DNA of 8,366 bases from Bacteroidota bacterium (GTDB lineage Bacteria > Bacteroidota > Bacteroidia > Bacteroidales > Prolixibacteraceae): the NCBI GenBank assembly GCA_030706665.1, contig JAUZOB010000142.1, positions 1 through 8,366 of the forward strand, written 5' to 3'. This document shows, piece after piece, positions 1-5,448 of this stretch; within the stretch, counting starts at the first letter, position 1; every line of letters starts with the position of its first letter. The position numbers and the translations under genes were made by a program. The notes beneath the pieces were generated by a model. It had not been told where the DNA came from. It worked only from the letters and a program-made list of their open reading frames with translations, and searched no databases.

Positions 1-1090
1 ATGTGCCTGTCTTTATCGGATAAAGGATTTTATTCAGTGTATTCAGGACTGGGAGCATCTCTTCGGGGAAAAGATAAAGTGTGTCTTCTTTCTGAATAAG
101 TGTATATTCATCGGATTGACTGAGCCACGATGCAGCCTCTGACCGGTATTTCTTGTCGGCCAAAGAATAAACAGGCCTTTTATCTTTAAATGGATTTGCA
201 CGAAGTTCGGATCCTCGTTTCCGGATAGCAGACAGGAAGAATCCTTCCCCTTGTGTCCGGTGAGGCATAAAGCTATATCCGACACACTCACCTTTTCTTA
301 TTTCATGGATTCCCCATTCAGCAGGAATCTCCAAAGACAGAAATTCAACATCATAATTTTGAGAGATCCATTGAAGATTGTCTTCATTTTCCCCCGGATT
401 ATAAGTACAGGTGCTGTATATAAGGATGCCGTTATCGGAAAGTGAATCCCAAACATCTGCAATGATCCTCTGTTGGCGTTGGGCACATAAACGGGTATTA
501 TCAACTGACCATTCATCCATTGCTTTGGCATCACGTCGAAAAAGCCCTTCTCCGGAACAGGGAGCATCGATCAGGATGATGTCGAAAAAACTTTTCAGTT
601 TCCCGAATGCCGAAGGGTCATTGCATGTTACTATGTTATTGGGTTGTCCCCATTTGCTGACATTCTCTGCTAAGATCTGGCTTCTTTGCCGAATTACTTC
701 ATTGCTGACCAGTAGGTCTGTTGCTCCGATAAGACTCAAAATATGAGTGGATTTTCCTCCGGGAGCTGCACATAAATCAAGTATTCTGCGTCCGGTTTCA
801 CGTTCTGAATGTTGTTTGAGAACTTGTTCTACGAACATAGAGCTGGGCTCCTGAACGTAATATACCCCTGCATGAAACAACGGATCGAGAGTGAATGAAG
901 GACGTGCAGGCAGATAGAAGCCGGTGGTACTCCATGGTACACGGGTTAAATCAGGGATCTTATCTGTTTTATAAGGGTTAATCCGAATGCTAACCGGTGA
1001 CGGGGTATCAAGCGACCGGACAAAAGAATCGAAGTCATTCCCCAGTTGCTGCTGCATTCGTTTTTCGAAATCGGAAGGTAGATGAATCAC
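1..1090 (-). CDS. rsmF: RsmF/NOP2-type rRNA (cytosine-C5) methyltransferase, 3' end cut off by window edge
   Basis: SAM-dependent RNA m5C methyltransferase; by family it modifies 16S rRNA in the cytoplasm. The frame is open for 363 codons from GTG at 1090 to the window edge. Visible motifs: N-terminal LPSDF at residues 4-8, YVQEPSSM at 78-85, the SAM-binding motif DLCAAPGGKS at 105-114, DAPCSGEG at 175-182 with Cys178, and STCTYNP at 226-232 with Cys228. The last two carry the paired cysteines used for catalysis and product release in this family. Family members are usually about 450-480 residues, so roughly the last 100 are missing here. GTG is chosen because a stop (TAA, 1093-1091) directly precedes it in frame and because the LPxxF start fits the family; the next Met is residue 12, inside the conserved region. 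A TAnnTTTG promoter lies just upstream. The family is clear; the RsmF label rather than another NOP2-type enzyme, and the exact target base, are inferred. Confidence 0.9.
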   Translation of the reverse strand, partial: MIHLPSDFEKRMQQQLGNDFDSFVRSLDTPSPVSIRINPYKTDKIPDLTRVPWSTTGFYLPARPSFTLDPLFHAGVYYVQEPSSMFVEQVLKQHSERETGRRILDLCAAPGGKSTHILSLIGATDLLVSNEVIRQRSQILAENVSKWGQPNNIVTCNDPSAFGKLKSFFDIILIDAPCSGEGLFRRDAKAMDEWSVDNTRLCAQRQQRIIADVWDSLSDNGILIYSTCTYNPGENEDNLQWISQNYDVEFLSLEIPAEWGIHEIRKGECVGYSFMPHRTQGEGFFLSAIRKRGSELRANPFKDKRPVYSLADKKYRSEAASWLSQSDEYTLIQKEDTLYLFPEEMLPVLNTLNKILYPIKTGT

Positions 1091-1111
1091 TTAGTATATC
1101 GATTTTTTTTG

Positions 1112-1119
1112 CAAAGGTA
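1112..1119 (-). promoter_or_regulatory. Bacteroidota -7 promoter box for the methyltransferase gene
   Basis: The minus strand reads TACCTTTG, an exact match to TAnnTTTG, 21 bases upstream of the GTG start, so the 5' leader would be only about 15 nt. A TTG lies 15 bases further upstream, closer than the usual -33 spacing of about 20, so the -33 element is weak or absent. Confidence 0.5.
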
Positions 1120-1160
1120 ATCAAAGAGAGCAGACAATTTATATGGCACTGTGGTTTATG

Positions 1161-1209
1161 AAAAGAGGCTGTCTCTAAAATCAATTTGACTTTCAAGACA
1201 ACCTCTTTT
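1161..1209 (-). terminator. Hairpin downstream of rubrerythrin, probable (possibly bidirectional) terminator
   Basis: AAAAGAGG (1161-1168) pairs with CCTCTTTT (1202-1209), and after one mismatch TGTCT (1170-1174) pairs with AGACA (1196-1200). The stem lies between the rubrerythrin stop and the methyltransferase promoter. The A-run and T-run flanks make it symmetric, so it could act in either direction, but the minus-strand U-run is only four bases. A dispersed repeat is an alternative. Confidence 0.5.
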
Positions 1210-1294
1210 GAATGGGGACGTAAAATTTACGATAAAGATAGATTGATTTTCTCACTCCCCAAACGGGATCGTTGATCCTACAGAATTGTTGCTA

Positions 1295-1870
1295 TTAATA
1301 ATTTTCAGAATTAACTTCGAAATATGCCTGCGAATGAAGGCATGAAGGGCAATTCTTGGGTGCAGATTTGCCTTTGTGAACAAAGCCGCATTCTCTGCAG
1401 ACCCATTCTACTTCTTCATCTTTCTGGAATACTTTATTCTCTTCGACATTCTGAAGAAGCTTACGATATCTTTTTTCATGACGTGCTTCAACCTGTGCAA
1501 TTGCTTTGAATGCAACAGCTACCTTCACGAACCCTTCTTCTTCTGCGATTGCCGCAAATTCAGGATAAAGATCGGTCCACTCTTCATTTTCTCCGTCAGC
1601 TGATGCTTTCAGGTTCTCAACGGTTGTCCCGATTCTCCCTGCAGGATATGTTGCTGTAATTTCAGTCAGATTTCCTTCAAGAAATTTAAAGAAACGCTTT
1701 GCATGAGCTTTCTCTTGTGTCGCAGTCTGTTGGAATATTGCTGAAATTTGTTCATAGCCTTCTTCTTTTGCCACTTTCGCGAAAAATTCATAACGGTTAC
1801 GTGCCTGCGATTCTCCTGCAAATGCTTTTAACAGGTTTTGTTCTGTTTTACTACCTTTTAATTCTAACAT
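1295..1870 (-). CDS. rbr: Rubrerythrin (non-haem diiron peroxidase)
   Basis: Cytoplasmic peroxide-scavenging protein: a ferritin-like four-helix diiron domain joined to a C-terminal rubredoxin-like iron site, reducing H2O2 with electrons from rubredoxin or NAD(P)H-linked partners. In the 191-residue product Glu20 lies in GESQARNRYEFF, Glu53 and His56 in EKAH, and Glu128 and His131 in EARH, which are the expected diiron ligands. Two CxxC knuckles (Cys158/Cys161 and Cys174/Cys177) bind the C-terminal iron. Length is normal for the family. The frame extends 10 codons upstream to 1900, but the ATG at 1870 is preferred: rubrerythrins start just before the KGSKTEQNLLKAFAGE segment, and the extra residues have no family counterpart. 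No Shine-Dalgarno sequence is seen, only an A-rich leader. The gap to the methyltransferase gene (204 bp, with a hairpin) suggests separate transcription. A weak -7-like TAAATTAG lies upstream, so the promoter is not called. Confidence 0.95.
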   Translation of the reverse strand: MLELKGSKTEQNLLKAFAGESQARNRYEFFAKVAKEEGYEQISAIFQQTATQEKAHAKRFFKFLEGNLTEITATYPAGRIGTTVENLKASADGENEEWTDLYPEFAAIAEEEGFVKVAVAFKAIAQVEARHEKRYRKLLQNVEENKVFQKDEEVEWVCRECGFVHKGKSAPKNCPSCLHSQAYFEVNSENY

Positions 1871-1959
1871 GTTTTTAATATTTAGTTTTGTTAATCTCAA
1901 CGGTTACTAATTTAGCCCTTATCAACAACAAAAAATCATATTTGTTCTATCTGTTGAAT

Positions 1960-1994
1960 AAAAAAGCAATATTCCTGTTATCGAAAATAGGAAT
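1960..1994 (-). terminator. Probable intrinsic terminator of the small membrane protein gene
   Basis: On the minus strand ATTCCTATT and AACAGGAAT form a 9-bp stem (one G-U pair) with a 6-nt loop, beginning 5 bases after the stop codon. After five further bases comes a run of six Ts (1965-1960). The small gap before the T run makes it imperfect, but its place right after the ORF supports both calls. Confidence 0.5.
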
Positions 1995-1999
1995 TCGAA

Positions 2000-2119
2000 T
2001 CACGAAGCATTTATTAACCAAATGACAAGGATCATAAAAATAATTGCGGCGATAAAAATAGAATATAAGACTCCGTTAGGACTCGGTTTCTTTCTTGATT
2101 TACGTCCAGACTTTTTCAT
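2000..2119 (-). CDS. Small single-pass membrane protein, 39 aa, function unknown
   Basis: The short ORF runs from ATG at 2119 to TGA at 2000. The product has a strongly basic head (MKKSGRKSRKK, seven Lys/Arg in 11 residues), a short PSPNG turn, and a hydrophobic helix from about residue 18 to 36 rich in Ile, Leu, Val, Phe and Ala, ending at INAS. Basic head followed by a membrane helix predicts an inner-membrane protein with the N-terminus in the cytoplasm. The bases before the ATG are A-rich (AAAAATAAAAGCC), as is common for Bacteroidota starts. A terminator-like hairpin follows the stop. It lies about 130 bp upstream of rubrerythrin on the same strand and may be transcribed separately. I do not recognise a family. 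The weak point is size: 39 codons can stay open by chance, though the charge and hydrophobicity pattern argues for a real protein. Confidence 0.6.
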   Translation of the reverse strand: MKKSGRKSRKKPSPNGVLYSIFIAAIIFMILVIWLINAS

Positions 2120-2275
2120 GGCTTTTATTTTTAGGTTGTTGTTTGGAATAGAACTTCCTTAAATTTATAACTTATTTGTGATAGATTTAATGAGTTCCGA
2201 TAATTTTTTTCTTCGTAGTATATAAATTTGGTAAGGATGGGGGGATTTAAGTAGATATCGGCAGTTGAATTTTTT

Positions 2276-2323
2276 CTTAGAAAGATTAATTCAGTTTGTT
2301 TACATTGAATTAATATTTCTAAG
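2276..2323. repeat. 18-bp near-perfect inverted repeat in the divergent intergenic region
   Basis: The arms at 2276-2293 (starts CTTAGAAAG, ends AATTCA) and 2306-2323 are reverse complements at 17 of 18 positions, separated by 12 bases. There is no T-run on either strand and the flanking genes diverge, so it is not an obvious terminator. It could be an operator, a structured RNA element or a remnant of a small mobile element. The structure is certain; the role is not known. Confidence 0.75.
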
Positions 2324-2387
2324 AGTCAGATTTGTAGTGGTTTGCTTGTGGTGTGAGTAATTTTTGTGAAAAATATTGCATGTTTTC

Positions 2388-2418
2388 TTTCGCATAAGGA
2401 AGAAACGTATTAGATTTG
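2388..2418 (+). promoter_or_regulatory. Promoter of the met leader and operon
   Basis: TAGATTTG at 2411-2418 matches the Bacteroidota -7 consensus TAnnTTTG exactly. TTTC at 2388-2391 is a one-mismatch -33 element with 19-bp spacing, close to the usual distance. Transcription would begin near 2424, leaving about 15 nt before the first leader-peptide ATG at 2439. Confidence 0.6.
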
Positions 2419-2438
2419 CTGAAAATAAATCAACGATT

Positions 2439-2498
2439 ATGAAGCGAATGATGATGCATATGACTATGATGATGCCGGAAAGGAACTGGCGGGGGTAG
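2439..2498 (+). CDS. Methionine-rich leader peptide 1 (19 aa)
   Basis: The ORF encodes MKRMMMHMTMMMPERNWRG and then TAG. Eight of 19 residues are Met, with runs of three at positions 4-6 and 10-12. It begins about 15 nt after the predicted transcription start and ends 32 bases before an intrinsic terminator, upstream of methionine genes. That is the layout of an attenuator leader peptide, whose translation rather than its product is the signal. The last three sense codons (TGG CGG GGG) are also the antiterminator strand. When charged Met-tRNA is low, a ribosome stalled on the Met codons would leave that strand free. When Met is ample, a ribosome finishing at the stop would cover it. No Shine-Dalgarno sequence is seen; the upstream bases are A-rich. 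The function is inferred from structure and context and is untested. Confidence 0.75.
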   Translation: MKRMMMHMTMMMPERNWRG

Positions 2499-2540
2499 TT
2501 TATGCTGAAATCAATCTAAAGATATTTCAATCCCTCGTCA
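2487..2540 (+). promoter_or_regulatory. Antiterminator pairing of attenuator 1
   Basis: TGGCGGGGG (2487-2495), at the end of leader ORF 1, can pair with CCCTCGTCA (2532-2540), the 5' arm of terminator 1, over 9 bp including two G-U pairs. It closely resembles the terminator's own 3' arm, TGACGGGGG (2546-2554). The two pairings exclude each other. The shared arm is seen directly; its regulatory use is inferred. Confidence 0.65.
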
Positions 2541-2563
2541 GAAAATGACGGGGGATTTTTTTT
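2531..2563 (+). terminator. Intrinsic terminator 1 (attenuator 1)
   Basis: A 10-bp stem, TCCCTCGTCA (2531-2540) with TGACGGGGGA (2546-2555) including one G-U pair, has a 5-nt GAAAA loop and is followed at once by eight Ts (2556-2563). It lies inside the leader, 250 bases before metY, so it would end transcription early rather than after a gene. Confidence 0.9.
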
Positions 2564-2596
2564 AATACGAATGATGTAAAAATAAAATTTAGAACA

Positions 2597-2698
2597 ATGA
2601 AGAGTCTTAAGCAAAATATGATGATGTGTATGATAATGTCGATGTCCATGTGTATGATGATGTCGATGTGTCGTATTTTGCAGAAGGCCAAGCAATGA
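2597..2698 (+). CDS. Methionine/cysteine-rich leader peptide 2 (33 aa)
   Basis: This second short ORF lies between terminator 1 and terminator 2. The peptide starts MKSLKQN, runs through a core in which 12 of all 33 residues are Met (8-10, 12, 14, 16, 18, 20-22 and 24, plus the start), and ends CRILQKAKQ. Cys occurs at 11, 19 and 25. Codons 28-31 (TTG CAG AAG GCC) hold the antiterminator strand for terminator 2. No TAnnTTTG box lies between terminator 1 and this ORF, so it should be transcribed only by polymerases that passed attenuator 1. The Cys codons suggest it may also respond to cysteine or general sulfur amino acid shortage. As with leader 1, the role is inferred. The antisense frame is also open but reads as Ile/His repeats, a mirror of the Met codons. 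Confidence 0.8.
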   Translation: MKSLKQNMMMCMIMSMSMCMMMSMCRILQKAKQ

Positions 2699-2738
2699 TT
2701 AAAAGAATAATTTAATAAAATATTGAGCCCCTTCTGCA
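2679..2738 (+). promoter_or_regulatory. Antiterminator pairing of attenuator 2
   Basis: TGCAGAAGG (2679-2687), inside the last codons of leader ORF 2, is a perfect 9-base complement of CCTTCTGCA (2730-2738), which covers most of the 5' arm of terminator 2. Eight of its bases repeat the terminator 3' arm (GCAGAAGG, 2745-2752). A ribosome at the leader stop codon (2696-2698) would mask this strand; one stalled earlier on Met codons would not. Confidence 0.75.
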
Positions 2739-2763
2739 TAAAAAGCAGAAGGGGCTTTTTTTT
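2726..2763 (+). terminator. Intrinsic terminator 2 (attenuator 2)
   Basis: An 11-bp perfect stem, GCCCCTTCTGC (2727-2737) with GCAGAAGGGGC (2745-2755), is extended by an A-T pair, has a 7-nt A-rich loop, and is followed by eight Ts (2756-2763). It ends 50 bases before the metY start, with no other gene between, so it acts on the operon's own leader. Confidence 0.93.
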
Positions 2764-2813
2764 AGGATAAAAACAACAGAAAACATTTATAAACTTTAAA
2801 ATATTAAAACGTT

Positions 2814-4091
2814 ATGAGTACAACTTATCAATTTTCGACAGATGCATTACATGCAGGACATGATGTAACACGTACAGAAGGAGCCCGTGCCGTTCCGATT
2901 TATCAGACCACATCGTATGTATTTCGTGATGCAGAACAAGCTGCAAATCGTTTTTCACTTGCAGAGTTAGGGTTTATCTACACCCGTTTGAACAATCCGA
3001 CGAATGATGTTTTGGAACAACGTCTGGCTGCGTTAGAGGGAGGTATCGGAGCTGCTGTTTTTGCTTCAGGTGCTGCAGCAATTTCTTCTGCATTATTGAC
3101 TCTTTTAAAAGCAGGAGACCATATCGTAGCATCCAGCCATCTTTATGGCGGAACATGGAACCTTCTGAATACGACGTTACCACGATTTGGCATCACTACG
3201 ACTTTTGTCGATCCTACTGATCCGAAGAACTTCACTGAAGCGTTCCAGGAAAATACCCGTGCTGTTTTTATCGAAACAATCGGGAACCCCAAATTGAATG
3301 TATTGGATGTTAAAGCCATTGCAGATATCGCACACAGCTTCGATGTTCCGCTTTTGGTTGATAATACAATTCCTACAGCATATCTTTTCAGACCAATAGA
3401 TTATGGTGCAGACATCGTGATCTACTCATTGACCAAATATATTGGCGGACAGGGGAACTCTCTTGGCGGAGCGATCATTGATGCCGGTAAATTCAATTGG
3501 GCGAATGGTAAATTCCCTGAATTCACCGAACCTTCTCAAGGTTATCATGGATTGGTATATTATGAAACACTCGGTGCAGCTTCTTATATTCATAAAATAA
3601 GATTGGAAGGCTTGCGTGATTTAGGGGGTGCATTGAGTCCGTTTAATGCTTTCCAAATCATCCAGGGATTGGAAACTTTGCCTATTCGTCTTGAAAAACA
3701 TAATCATAATGCACTGGAACTTGCACATTGGCTTGAAAAACATCCGCTTGTTGCATGGGTAAATTATCCGGGACTTGAAACGCATCCTTCATATGAACTT
3801 GCTAAAAAATACCTGCCTAAAGGACAAAGCGGAGTCTTGACTTTCGGACTTAAAGGTGGATATGAGGCTGCTAAAACTGTTGTCAGCGAAACACAGGTTT
3901 TCTCTCTTCTTGCGAACATTGGCGACACCAAATCTTTAATTATCCATCCCTCAAGTACAACTCATCAGCAGCTTAGCGACGAGGAGCAGATCTCTACAGG
4001 GACCACTAAAGACTTGATTCGTCTTTCTGTCGGGATTGAAGATATTGAAGATTTGAAAGCAGATCTTGAACAGGCTTTTGCTAAAATCTAA
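2814..4091 (+). CDS. metY: O-acetylhomoserine sulfhydrylase (PLP-dependent)
   Basis: Cytoplasmic PLP enzyme of the Cys/Met metabolism (gamma-family) class. It replaces the acetate of O-acetyl-L-homoserine with sulfide to give homocysteine, or with methanethiol to give methionine directly. The 425-residue product has the usual length. Visible landmarks: YTRLNNPT at 56-63, the cofactor-stacking Tyr111 in SSHLYGG, the PLP-pyridine Asp183 in VDNT, and the Schiff-base Lys208 in YSLTKYIGG. The C-terminal HPSSTTHQQLS and LSVGIEDIEDL segments are typical of the family. The ATG at 2814 gives the expected N-terminus and has an A/T-rich leader without a Shine-Dalgarno sequence. It is the first structural gene behind two Met-rich leader-peptide attenuators, and is followed by metX, which makes its substrate. 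A cystathionine synthase role is less likely given the length and motifs. Confidence 0.96.
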   Translation: MSTTYQFSTDALHAGHDVTRTEGARAVPIYQTTSYVFRDAEQAANRFSLAELGFIYTRLNNPTNDVLEQRLAALEGGIGAAVFASGAAAISSALLTLLKAGDHIVASSHLYGGTWNLLNTTLPRFGITTTFVDPTDPKNFTEAFQENTRAVFIETIGNPKLNVLDVKAIADIAHSFDVPLLVDNTIPTAYLFRPIDYGADIVIYSLTKYIGGQGNSLGGAIIDAGKFNWANGKFPEFTEPSQGYHGLVYYETLGAASYIHKIRLEGLRDLGGALSPFNAFQIIQGLETLPIRLEKHNHNALELAHWLEKHPLVAWVNYPGLETHPSYELAKKYLPKGQSGVLTFGLKGGYEAAKTVVSETQVFSLLANIGDTKSLIIHPSSTTHQQLSDEEQISTGTTKDLIRLSVGIEDIEDLKADLEQAFAKI

Positions 4092-4147
4092 TGCATGGCT
4101 TATGAATTTCTTATCGGTAGATTGAAGCTAGTTCAGCTCTGTCGGGA

Positions 4148-4170
4148 TTTCAAATTTTAATAATTTGAAA
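4148..4170 (+). repeat. Perfect AT-rich hairpin downstream of metY
   Basis: TTTCAAATT (4148-4156) and AATTTGAAA (4162-4170) form a 9-bp perfect stem with a 5-nt loop, starting 56 bases after the metY stop. It lacks a following T-run, so it is a poor intrinsic terminator. It could protect the metY mRNA 3' end or be a processing site. Confidence 0.5.
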
Positions 4171-4269
4171 AGGAGCCTGGAACAATGATTCCGTTGAAGC
4201 GATTAGAAATGATGATTGAATCTGAATTGTTAGTTAAAAGTATAGTTTTAGTTTGATTTATTGAGGTGA

Positions 4270-4342
4270 AAGGACGGATTCAGTAGGATAAACGCTATTA
4301 TTTTCAGGGGTATACAACAAAATTCCTACTGTTTCCGTACTT
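4270..4342 (+). promoter_or_regulatory. Long imperfect hairpin in the metX leader, possible structured RNA
   Basis: From outside in: AAG (4270-4272) pairs with CTT, a G/A mismatch follows, ACGGA (4274-4278) pairs with TCCGT (4334-4338), a symmetric TT/TT internal loop follows, and CAGTAGGA (4281-4288) pairs with TCCTACTG (4324-4331). This gives 16 pairs enclosing a 35-nt loop. It ends 31 bases before the metX ATG. I could not match it to a SAM riboswitch class by eye. A cis-acting RNA controlling metX, or an mRNA stability element, is a fair inference. Confidence 0.5.
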
Positions 4343-4373
4343 AATCCGAGCGAAAAAGTAAAGCAAATGAATA

Positions 4374-5405
4374 ATGAGAGATGAGCTTAAATATACTGAA
4401 GTAAGAAACTATACAACTTTTACCGGAGCACTTTATCCTCGGCTGGAATTATCTTATCAGATTTTCGGACCGGGATTAGATAGTTCTTCTCCAACGGTAT
4501 TAGTTTGTCATGCGTTGACGGGTAACTCAAAAGTGACAGGCGAAGGCGGATGGTGGGATGGAATTATTGGTCCGGATAAACTGATTGATACCAATTATTA
4601 TACGGTTATCGGCATTAATATTCCAGGTAATGGATACGACCAAAAGCCAGAAAACCTTCAACCTCGATATTTCGATTTTACGATAAGAGATATTGCCACG
4701 CTCTTTGTCAATGTGCTAAAACAAATAGGGGTCCATCAATTAGACTTTGCCATTGGGGGTTCACTCGGAGGGGGAGTCTGTTGGGAATTAGCTGTATTAT
4801 TCCCCGATTTTGTAAAAACAATAATTCCGGTAGCTGCCGATTGGAAAGCAACAGACTGGATTATCGCTCATAATTGTGTCCAGTTACAGATTCTGGAAAA
4901 TTCCAAAGACCCTCTCCATGACGCCCGTATGATGGCAATGATGTTTTACCGCACTCCTGCATCTTTAAAATCAAAGTTCAATAGAGCCTGGAATAAAGAA
5001 AGAAACATGTATAATATCGAGAGTTGGCTTTATCATCATGGAGAGAAACTTAAAGACAGATTTACCATTGAGGCCTACCGATTGATGACTAATCTATTAA
5101 GCACTCTTGATATAACGAAAGGACGAGGCTCTTTTGAAGATGTAGCAAAAAGAATTAAAGCTCGTATTGTTATAGTAGGGATCGATTCGGATTTTTTCTT
5201 TGTTCCCGAAGAAAATCATAATACATTTTACAAATTGATCGAATTGGGTAAAGATGCAGATTACCTTGAAATTGAATCGATACATGGACATGATGCATTT
5301 CTTATAGAATTTGATCAGTTAACAAACTTATTATTCCCTATATTTGACCATAAGTCAGAGAAACGGGATGAGACGGTAACTTTGGATACGATAAATGGCA
5401 TATAA
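4374..5405 (+). CDS. metX: Homoserine O-acyltransferase, probably acetyltransferase (alpha/beta-hydrolase fold)
   Basis: Transfers an acyl group, normally from acetyl-CoA, to L-homoserine, making the substrate of MetY; cytoplasmic. The 343-residue product is near normal family length. Motifs: LVCHALTGNS at 43-52 (oxyanion region), nucleophile Ser130 in GGSLGG at 128-133, the acid within GIDSDFFF (Asp271 or Asp273), and catalytic His306 in HGHDAFL. The GGS(M/L)GG and GHDAFL motifs separate MetX from the unrelated MetA acyltransferases. The ATG at 4374 is the first in frame and precedes the conserved YPRLELSYQIFG segment. The last 20 or so residues are polar and look dispensable. It lies between metY and the aspartokinase-homoserine dehydrogenase gene, with 43 bases to the latter, so those two are surely co-transcribed. 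Acetyl rather than succinyl specificity is inferred from pairing with MetY and is not read from residues. Confidence 0.94.
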   Translation: MRDELKYTEVRNYTTFTGALYPRLELSYQIFGPGLDSSSPTVLVCHALTGNSKVTGEGGWWDGIIGPDKLIDTNYYTVIGINIPGNGYDQKPENLQPRYFDFTIRDIATLFVNVLKQIGVHQLDFAIGGSLGGGVCWELAVLFPDFVKTIIPVAADWKATDWIIAHNCVQLQILENSKDPLHDARMMAMMFYRTPASLKSKFNRAWNKERNMYNIESWLYHHGEKLKDRFTIEAYRLMTNLLSTLDITKGRGSFEDVAKRIKARIVIVGIDSDFFFVPEENHNTFYKLIELGKDADYLEIESIHGHDAFLIEFDQLTNLLFPIFDHKSEKRDETVTLDTINGI

Positions 5406-5448
5406 TACCTTGCCTTCGAATTGGGTGGAAAAGAAAAATAATTGAATT

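Larger units (their letters stand above)
2120..2438. other. Divergent intergenic region between the small membrane gene and the met leader
   Basis: This 319-bp AT-rich stretch has no convincing ORF. It holds a long near-perfect inverted repeat (2276-2323) and the promoter of the met leader (2388-2418). On the minus strand a TAAATTTA sequence about 40 bases before the small gene resembles a -7 box with one mismatch, but it is too weak to call. Confidence 0.6.
4092..4373 (+). other. metY-metX intergenic region (282 bp)
   Basis: This gap is long for two genes of one pathway on the same strand. It holds a short AT-rich hairpin and a long imperfect hairpin just before metX, annotated separately. 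I see no exact TAnnTTTG box; TAGTTTTA near 4246 is one mismatch away, so an internal promoter is possible but not shown. A 23-codon ORF at 4185 has only three Met codons and is not called. Confidence 0.6.

Noticed and set aside
43..746. Several ORFs of 60-111 codons on both strands at the left end
   Set aside because: They overlap the continuous minus-strand methyltransferase frame, which carries all expected catalytic motifs; the others have none.
1219..1275. Small palindromes (CGTAAAATTTACG; GGATC-GTT-GATCC) after rubrerythrin
   Set aside because: Five- or six-base stems of this kind are expected by chance in AT-rich DNA and have no clear context.
1871..1900. Ten-codon N-terminal extension of rubrerythrin
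   Set aside because: Not seen in the family; the ATG at 1870 gives the normal N-terminus.
2358..2366. TAATTTTTG as an alternative promoter for the met leader
   Set aside because: One base too long for TAnnTTTG and no well-spaced -33 element; TAGATTTG at 2411-2418 fits exactly and lies just before the leader ORF.
2527..2739. Minus-strand ORF of 70 codons rich in Ile and His
   Set aside because: It is the antisense of leader ORF 2: ATG repeats read backwards as CAT and ATx codons. It spans both terminators and has no family features.
4185..4256. 23-codon ORF before metX (MIPLKRLEMMIESELLVK...) with an AAGGAG sequence upstream, considered as a third Met leader
   Set aside because: Only three Met including the start, no intrinsic terminator after it and no copied terminator arm at its end, unlike the two units before metY.
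4270..4345. SAM-II riboswitch before metX
   Set aside because: A GATAAACGCTATTA stretch faintly recalls part of the SAM-II core, but the required P1 helix and pseudoknot could not be drawn.
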